Shown here: positions 24,173 through 29,005 of the stretch, in pieces | Layout: each line of letters starts with the position of its first letter | How positions within the stretch are numbered: position 1 is the stretch's first letter | Source of the DNA: CAZPAN01 sp964428485 | Lineage (GTDB): Bacteria; Actinomycetota; Coriobacteriia; Coriobacteriales; CADBOM01 | Reading direction: 5' to 3' | NCBI GenBank assembly: GCA_964428485.1 | Contig: CAYRYP010000008.1 | Location: 1 to 29,005, forward strand | DNA: 29,005 nt | Notes under the pieces: model-generated | What the model was told of the DNA's origin: nothing | The model's database searches: none | What the model saw: the letters and a program-made list of their open reading frames with translations, nothing else | Translations under genes and position numbers: made by a program

Positions 24173-25154
24173 AATTATCGCGCGACCTCCTCAGCAAAAT
24201 AATAAAGACCGGGCCACCCACAACCGCCATGATTACAGCAGCACTAATCTCGTAGGGCAAAACGATGGTTCGCCCTATGGTGTCGGCCAAAAGCAAACAA
24301 AACGCGCCTAAAACCATCGAATACGGGATAAGAATCTTGTGTGATGTACCTACAACGATCCTCCCAATATGAGGAACCAACAGGCCAAGAAATGTAATTG
24401 GCCCCACAACAGCCGTTGTTATCGAAGCAAGCAAAACGGCCACGCCAGAGATGATCAAACGAGTTCTGTCAACATCGACCCCAAGCGACCTTACAGTTTT
24501 ATCCTCAAGGGCCAGCAAATCGCAGCGCGTAGTAATAAACAGCGCCAGCACCAGGCCCACAGCGGCATATCCCACCAGAGTCTTAAAATCACTCCATGTC
24601 TTCATTGAGATATTCGAATCAACAATGCTGGCCACTCCGCTTAAATCTCCCCCTGTAGCAGAGTTAATGGCTGAGGAAAGCCCAGAAAACATGGCGCTAA
24701 CCGCAACACCTACCAAAATGATTCTTAATGGGGACAGTCCGCCTCTCCACGACAAGCTATAGACGATTAAAAAGGCGCAAATGCCGCCCAAAAATGCAAA
24801 TAGCGGAGTTAGAAAGTACAGCATGGGCAAAAACGCTGTTACTGTAGCTGCAACAAAGCTGGCACCCGAGGTGATACCTATCAAGCCCGGATCAGCCAAA
24901 GGGTTACGAATTGCGGCCTGCAAAAGCACGCCAGAACATGCCAAGGCCGCACCGCCGACCACCGCAATCAAAACACGCGGAAAGCGCAGATCAAAAATGG
25001 TAGCGACGGTGTCATCGTAGGCTATAAAGAGCCCAGAGAGCAGCTCGCCAAACGAAACCTTCAGGCTACCCGTATTGACGGCCACAAAAAACAACACCAC
25101 CAATGCGAGAGCGGTGGCTATAAAAATCACCACCTTGCGTGTGGTGCTTACCAT
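24162..25154 (-). CDS. isdF: Heme ABC transporter permease (FecCD family)
   Basis: A 330-residue protein with about ten hydrophobic helices, the normal size for FecCD/BtuC permeases. Signatures include FDLRFPRVLIAVVGGAALACSG, NPLADPGLIGITSGASF and the C-terminal block TFLGLLVPHIGR that contacts the ATPase. It forms a homodimeric channel receiving substrate from the lipoprotein encoded upstream. AAGGGG lies 8 nt before the ATG. The 3' end overlaps the ATPase gene. Family members also carry siderophores or vitamin B12; the IsdE and Shp neighbours make heme the likely cargo. Confidence 0.93.
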   Translation of the reverse strand: MVSTTRKVVIFIATALALVVLFFVAVNTGSLKVSFGELLSGLFIAYDDTVATIFDLRFPRVLIAVVGGAALACSGVLLQAAIRNPLADPGLIGITSGASFVAATVTAFLPMLYFLTPLFAFLGGICAFLIVYSLSWRGGLSPLRIILVGVAVSAMFSGLSSAINSATGGDLSGVASIVDSNISMKTWSDFKTLVGYAAVGLVLALFITTRCDLLALEDKTVRSLGVDVDRTRLIISGVAVLLASITTAVVGPITFLGLLVPHIGRIVVGTSHKILIPYSMVLGAFCLLLADTIGRTIVLPYEISAAVIMAVVGGPVFIILLRRSRDNYGQ

Positions 25155-25178
25155 ACTATGGCCCCTTCAGACATCTCT

Positions 25179-25215
25179 TATTGATCCTATTGACCTATTA
25201 CCTATTGATCCTATT
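25179..25215 (-). repeat. Short direct repeats between the lipoprotein and permease genes
   Basis: TATTGATCCTATT occurs twice (25179-25191 and 25203-25215), 24 bp apart. On the coding strand AATAGG is present four times at 7-9 bp intervals. The repeat covers the lipoprotein stop codon and most of the 56-bp gap before the permease start. Confidence 0.75.
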
Positions 25216-26155
25216 CGTCTCCGTATAGAATCGTGTACAGGTACTCCAGCGACGCCGTGTAATCAAGAGTCGCGCTCATGTTGAACATATCAAAGGGAAG
25301 ATCGTAAACGCGCCCTTCCTGAACTGCCGTAAAGTGGCTCCAAATGTCGTTTTCGGCAAACTCCTCAGCAAACATCTCGGAGACCTCAGCCTCCACACCA
25401 TGAGAAGCGCGGAGAATGATGTCGGGGTCTTTTATCTGCATATCCTCGGTGTTTGCAGTCAAAAACTCGTCGTCTGTGCCCGCGTAGATGTTCACGCCAC
25501 CGGCCAGCTCAACTAGGCTGCCCACATAACAATTCTCAGTACCCACAATATAAGAGCCTGGCACGCCCATCAAAATCAAGACCGTAGGAGACTCCTCCCC
25601 CTCGATCTTGGCGCTAAATGCCTCCATAAAGGTGTTGTGCTCATCAATGAGCGCTTGGGCAGCATCGGCGCAGTCAAATTCTTCGCCCATCCAATTAATG
25701 GACTCGAACAGACCATCTACGCTTCGTGTATCTAGGAAGTAATAGCCGACTCCGATGTTTTCGTATTGCGACTCAAGGTCTTCTTGGAGTGTAATTGGCG
25801 AGAGCACATAGTCGGGGTTAAGCGAGGCGATAATCTCCATATCGGGAGACATCGGAGCGCCCACTGTAGTTACATCAGCATAAACATCTGGCACGTTGTC
25901 CGACTCCGGCACACCTACCAGCTCAATTCCAAGTTCCGCGCACACCTCCGCAACGGCCGGGGAGGTCGCTACAATGCGAAGCTCCCCGGTGTCGGTGGCA
26001 TCAGCGCTATCGCTGCCGCTTTGATCCACACAGCCTGTTAACAGGAGGGTAGATACAGCCAGAACAAGGGCAAGAGCAGCGAGCAAAGTGGTGCCTAGGC
26101 TTTTGAAGTGCATAAACTTGGCTGCCCGAAGGCTTTGAAGCTTATTTAAGATCAT
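25211..26155 (-). CDS. isdE: Heme-binding lipoprotein IsdE/HtsA
   Basis: A 314-residue protein with a signal and lipobox LLTGC (Cys42). The mature part follows staphylococcal IsdE closely: LRIVATSPAVAEVC, TVGAPMSPDMEIIASLNPDYV, PTVLILMGVPGSYIVGTENCYVG and DPDIILRASHGVE. IsdE binds heme through Met78 and His229; here Met102 in PMSPDME and His252 in RASHGVE occupy the same motifs, so heme binding is well supported. It would take heme from the Shp-like protein encoded just upstream and give it to the FecCD permease. The ATG at 26155 is 3 bp after the Shp-like stop, with AAAGG 7 nt before it inside the end of that gene. Confidence 0.95.
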   Translation of the reverse strand: MILNKLQSLRAAKFMHFKSLGTTLLAALALVLAVSTLLLTGCVDQSGSDSADATDTGELRIVATSPAVAEVCAELGIELVGVPESDNVPDVYADVTTVGAPMSPDMEIIASLNPDYVLSPITLQEDLESQYENIGVGYYFLDTRSVDGLFESINWMGEEFDCADAAQALIDEHNTFMEAFSAKIEGEESPTVLILMGVPGSYIVGTENCYVGSLVELAGGVNIYAGTDDEFLTANTEDMQIKDPDIILRASHGVEAEVSEMFAEEFAENDIWSHFTAVQEGRVYDLPFDMFNMSATLDYTASLEYLYTILYGDE

Positions 26156-26158
26156 CGC

Positions 26159-26863
26159 TTAGCCTTTCTCTGCACTTTTAGCCTTCTTGGGTCTGATCAC
26201 CACAAAGTAAACAGCCACAGCAATAATGATCACAACAACAATCACTACGGCTGCAACAATGGCGGTCGTAGAAATTCCTGTTCCTGAGCTGGATTCAATC
26301 TCTACACCTGGCACGACGGTCTCCACAAAACCAGCGGTATTACCATCCACCAAGTCAGAAAGCGTCACAAAAAAGACAACGTCGCGTCCCATGGGTTCAG
26401 GGAACAGACTCACGCAAATAATCGAATCGGTGCTGTCTATCGCAAAACGGTAGTCTCCGGTGTCTTCTTCTTCATTTGATTGCATCTCAACATATTCGGT
26501 TTCGGTATATGAGCTGCCATCGCCGGTTGAATCGTAGGAGAAACTCACATCGCTTAGATAGCTATAAAGCAAAAAGCGTAGGGTCACATAGGTTGTGCCG
26601 GTTTCATCGACCTCAACCAAAGCCTGACCATAGTTGATGCCATCAACCATGGCCTCACCCAAAACCTCAGAGCTTTCCCCACCGGAGTCCTCAATCTCAC
26701 CCGTATTTGGGTGACTATAGCTCGCCGTAGCCGTCGCAGTTGACACAGATGTGACATCATCGGCCAAAGCCTGCATCGGAAAGACTGTCGAAAGCATCAA
26801 CAAAAGCGATATAGCAAGCGCAAAGCCTGCCGTTTTGCACTTGATATTTGCTAGCCCGCCCAT
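26159..26863 (-). CDS. shp: Shp-family cell-surface heme protein
   Basis: A 234-residue protein with a signal peptide (1-35), a heme domain (about 45-188), one membrane helix (about 199-223) and a basic tail RPKKAKSAEKG. The domain matches streptococcal Shp: YSHPNTGEIEDSGGESSEVL, EAMVDGINYGQALVEVD and FPEPMGRDVVFFV. Shp holds heme with two methionines, in the motifs GM-V-x-G and EPMGR; here these are Met72 and Met158. The protein should sit on the outer face of the membrane and hand heme to the IsdE/HtsA lipoprotein. A strong AAGGAGG lies 7 nt before the ATG, and the gene starts 2 bp after the NEAT protein stop. No LPxTG motif is present, as in streptococcal Shp. Confidence 0.9.
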   Translation of the reverse strand: MGGLANIKCKTAGFALAISLLLMLSTVFPMQALADDVTSVSTATATASYSHPNTGEIEDSGGESSEVLGEAMVDGINYGQALVEVDETGTTYVTLRFLLYSYLSDVSFSYDSTGDGSSYTETEYVEMQSNEEEDTGDYRFAIDSTDSIICVSLFPEPMGRDVVFFVTLSDLVDGNTAGFVETVVPGVEIESSSGTGISTTAIVAAVVIVVVIIIAVAVYFVVIRPKKAKSAEKG

Positions 26864-26865
26864 GC

Positions 26866-28059
26866 CTAGTCCTCCTTGTGGGCACTAGCCTCGTCTACAC
26901 CAGAGGTGCGAGTACGCATCAGGCTTGCGATTGTTACTGCGCCAGCAGCGGCCAGCACAACGGAGATGCCTGCCATCATCATGGTTTGATCGCTAGTTTT
27001 GGCAAGACCGCTAGAGGATGTGCTAGAAGATGTGTCAGAAGAAGAGCCAGAGGATGTTGTGCTACTCGAAGATCCAGAGCTAGGATTGCCAACATCGCTC
27101 GTTCCAAGGTCTGTGGCCTGCGACATATACAAATGAAGATCGGCCATGACCTCCCCCATGCCAAGCTCCTGCATGGGAGCAATAGTCAGACCCACTGCAA
27201 GCACAACATCGCTTTCTGTGTAGTCGATGGTCATTGTAAAAGTTGAGCCAGAAAGCGAAACAGCTGAGCCGTTATAGGTGATCCCAGTGATGTAATCGAG
27301 CTGATTGGTGCTAAAGCTCACCTGCATCGTGCCGTTAGATTGAGGCCGTACATAGGCCACGTCACCAAAATATTCATCGGCCATGGAGGTTTCGCTGCTG
27401 TTTTCCTTGAGGAAAGCTATAGGCACCGAATAGGTGTGTCCAACCTCAAAGCTTGAAACCGCCAGAGTGCTAATGATGTTGCCATTACTAGAATCTGTGG
27501 ACTCAGACGACTCGGAAGCAAGAGTTGTCACCAAAAGATCCTGGGTGCTAACTGCCTGAACAGATTCAACGGAGGCGGTGTCGATAGACATTAAAGCGCT
27601 TACAGCACTCTCGCCCAGCACAGAGCTGCTCACTTCGATCTCGATATCTTTAGAGATGCTATCTAAGCCTGCGATGGTAAGGGAATCGCCGTCGTTAACA
27701 ATTGTAATTGCCACGTCTGCATTGGCCACAGCGCTGTCAGCCAATACAAGCTCAAACTCAGTAGCAGTTTGGGCATCTTCAAAGCTAAGCGATACATCAA
27801 AGGAGTCGTCCTCGCTTAAAATCACCTCGGCAGTATCGGCAAATAGATCAGCCACGTCCGAAGCTGCCCCAGAGCCATCAGTCTCAGTAAATGTTACAGG
27901 CAGCTCGTAGGCCAGCCCGGTTTCCATCGCAAGCTCATCGGATGAGCTTTGCGCCAAAGCAACAGGAGCGCCTGCTGTTAAAACAAGCGTTGCAGCAGCA
28001 AATAGCGCAGTTGCCCTGCAGCTCAATGAATGTTGTTTTTGGAATTTTGTAATACTCAT
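26866..28059 (-). CDS. Cell-wall protein with two NEAT-like heme domains and sortase-like tail
   Basis: A 397-residue protein. A signal peptide (1-36) is followed by two related domains (about 47-165 and 203-316). The second has HTYSVPIAFLKENSSETSMADEYF and then GTMQVSFS, the usual NEAT opening strands and SMA helix. The first is more divergent. The axial Tyr of classical NEAT domains (YxxxY) is not evident; the end of domain 2 is rich in Met and His instead. A Ser/Thr linker (324-351) crosses the wall, then LAKTSD (352-357), a hydrophobic stretch (361-381) and a tail with RTRT form a sortase-type sorting signal with Ala and Ser in place of Pro and Gly. AAAGG lies 6 nt before the ATG. It probably receives heme from host hemoproteins and feeds Shp. 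Confidence 0.83.
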   Translation of the reverse strand: MSITKFQKQHSLSCRATALFAAATLVLTAGAPVALAQSSSDELAMETGLAYELPVTFTETDGSGAASDVADLFADTAEVILSEDDSFDVSLSFEDAQTATEFELVLADSAVANADVAITIVNDGDSLTIAGLDSISKDIEIEVSSSVLGESAVSALMSIDTASVESVQAVSTQDLLVTTLASESSESTDSSNGNIISTLAVSSFEVGHTYSVPIAFLKENSSETSMADEYFGDVAYVRPQSNGTMQVSFSTNQLDYITGITYNGSAVSLSGSTFTMTIDYTESDVVLAVGLTIAPMQELGMGEVMADLHLYMSQATDLGTSDVGNPSSGSSSSTTSSGSSSDTSSSTSSSGLAKTSDQTMMMAGISVVLAAAGAVTIASLMRTRTSGVDEASAHKED

Positions 28060-28146
28060 TCAAAACCTTTCTCAGATCGGAAGTTTTTAATCTTCATGTA
28101 CGGCTGCATCAAAATCAGCCAACACAAATCCGCCTCACACGCCCCT

Positions 28147-28174
28147 CTTATATGCTTTCTGCTTGCTTACCCAA
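28147..28174 (-). promoter_or_regulatory. Candidate promoter of the heme operon
   Basis: On the minus strand TTGGGT, a 16-bp spacer and TATAAG resemble -35 and -10 boxes. They would give a leader of about 80 nt ahead of the NEAT protein gene. No clear Fur or DtxR box overlaps it. Confidence 0.5.
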
Positions 28175-28184
28175 AATACGCTCG

Positions 28185-28220
28185 AGAACCCCGGAACCTA
28201 AGATTAAGGCCCGGGGTTCT
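28185..28220 (-). terminator. Perfect hairpin between the NEAT-CWB2 gene and the NEAT gene
   Basis: AGAACCCCGG and CCGGGGTTCT form a 10-bp stem with a 16-nt loop that can itself pair (CCTAA with TTAAGG). It lies about 60 bp downstream of the CWB2 gene stop and just upstream of the candidate promoter. The T-rich TATTTT starts about 6 nt after the stem, so it is an acceptable though imperfect terminator; an attenuator is also possible. Confidence 0.6.
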
Positions 28221-28282
28221 AATTGCTATATGAACTCTAAAGCCTACTAGCAGGCAAAGTTAAGTATCGCAAACTTTTCTAT

Positions 28283-29005
28283 CTAGTCGATGGCAGCAGC
28301 AATTTTTTCGTATAAGGCTTGCGAAACTGTGCCTTCTCCACCTAGCACGTAAACAATGCCGCTGACATTGGCATTGGCAAGATTGTTGTCAATGCAATAG
28401 GTGTTGGAGCTAGATACCAGCATGAGCACCGAACCATTTGCTCCACACATTGCAGCACCAGCCAAAGCATCCGGGAAGGTCTGACCAGAAGCGATGGCCG
28501 CGCCCTCATAGCTCAGAGTCTCGATGGGCTGAACTGCTGCACTTGTATTTGCGCCAGTTGCCCAATCGGCAATCACAGAAGATGTGATATAGCGATCACT
28601 GCCAGAAAGCCTGATCACATGATCTGCGCCAATGATGCCGCTGATGGTGTTTTCCACATCCTGAGAAACCGAGGAGCTTCCTCCAACGATGATGACATTG
28701 TTGATGTTTCCAGAGCTCAGCTCTGAAGTGATGTATGAAGGCAGGCTTCCATCGGTGTTGGTCAGCAAAACCGGGGTGCCGGTTGCATAGGCATAAGAGC
28801 CGATGGAAAGGGAGTCAGCATAGCTAGACGCGGTAGCGATGATGATGTCGCCGCTCCAAGCGCTGCCCCAAGCAATAGCCATGTTAAAGGAATGGCTCAT
28901 AGACATACTAGATATCTCGTAAGCAATGGAGAAGTAGAGGTTATCTGTTAGGTTATCAGCATAAACGGTGTAGCTGGCAGAACCATCGGAGTTTACGACA
29001 GCTAC
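28283..29005 (-). CDS. Surface protein with NEAT remnant and cell-wall-binding type 2 repeats (5' partial)
   Basis: The frame stays open from the right edge (29005) to the stop at 28283, giving 240 residues of the C-terminus. The first 45 visible residues (NSDGSASYTVYADN, IAYEISSMSMSHSFNMAIAW) look like the end of a NEAT domain, similar to the end of domain 2 in the next protein. The rest is CWB2 (PF04122-type) repeats: IIATASSYADSLSIGSYAYA, NNVIIVGGSSSVSQDV, IRLSGSDRYITSSVIADWA, FPDALAGAAM and YVLGGEGTVSQALYEKI. CWB2 repeats attach proteins non-covalently to wall polymers. It is probably the outermost heme receptor, in the position held by Shr in streptococci. An internal Met at 28906 could be mistaken for its start. 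Confidence 0.88.
   Translation of the reverse strand, partial: VAVVNSDGSASYTVYADNLTDNLYFSIAYEISSMSMSHSFNMAIAWGSAWSGDIIIATASSYADSLSIGSYAYATGTPVLLTNTDGSLPSYITSELSSGNINNVIIVGGSSSVSQDVENTISGIIGADHVIRLSGSDRYITSSVIADWATGANTSAAVQPIETLSYEGAAIASGQTFPDALAGAAMCGANGSVLMLVSSSNTYCIDNNLANANVSGIVYVLGGEGTVSQALYEKIAAAID

Noticed and set aside
22897..25215. Short repeats as a CRISPR array or iteron origin
   Set aside because: Only two to four short units, no uniform spacers, and no cas or replication genes.

Overview
The window looks like chromosomal DNA of a high-GC, Gram-positive anaerobe, most likely an actinobacterium of class Coriobacteriia. This is an inference. It rests on a Tat-exported membrane-bound [NiFe] hydrogenase with a b-type cytochrome, cell-wall-binding type 2 repeats, NEAT/Shp-type cell-wall heme proteins with a sortase-like LAKTSD tail, strong Shine-Dalgarno sites and GC-rich codon use over the left two thirds. 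No rRNA, CRISPR array, insertion sequence or phage gene was seen.

Left part (1-5.6 kb): a RelE/RelB toxin-antitoxin pair cut by the window edge; tRNA-His with its terminator; a DUF3467 protein with a four-cysteine mini-protein; a trigger-factor-like chaperone that lacks the ribosome-docking motif, tightly linked to a ZIP metal transporter; an Mrp/NBP35 iron-sulfur carrier ATPase; and a FocA-type formate/nitrite channel.

Middle (5.7-14.5 kb): a lipoprotein built on an uninterrupted five-residue repeat, divergent by only 44 bp from a membrane-anchored Hanks-type Ser/Thr kinase. Next is a four-gene hydrogenase operon on the minus strand (small subunit, large subunit, cytochrome b, maturation protease). 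Its upstream neighbour is a AAA+-like protein whose Walker A and B residues are lost. H2 oxidation outside the membrane would feed the quinone pool through cytochrome b.

14.5-18.8 kb: tRNA-Asp with its terminator, a GT4-like glycosyltransferase with altered active-site acids, and a divergent large membrane protein with an alkaline-phosphatase-like extracellular domain, possibly an envelope-polymer pair.

Right part (18.8-29 kb, minus strand, visibly lower GC): a heme-acquisition operon. In transcription order it has a NEAT-CWB2 surface protein (5' end outside the window), a two-NEAT wall protein, an Shp-family bis-Met heme protein, an IsdE/HtsA lipoprotein with both heme ligands, a FecCD permease, a FecE-type ATPase fused to DUF454 and carrying a long low-complexity insertion, and a CydDC-like double ABC exporter fused into one chain. 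The order parallels the streptococcal shr-shp-sia/hts locus. The composition change at about 18.78 kb suggests this block was acquired separately from the rest.
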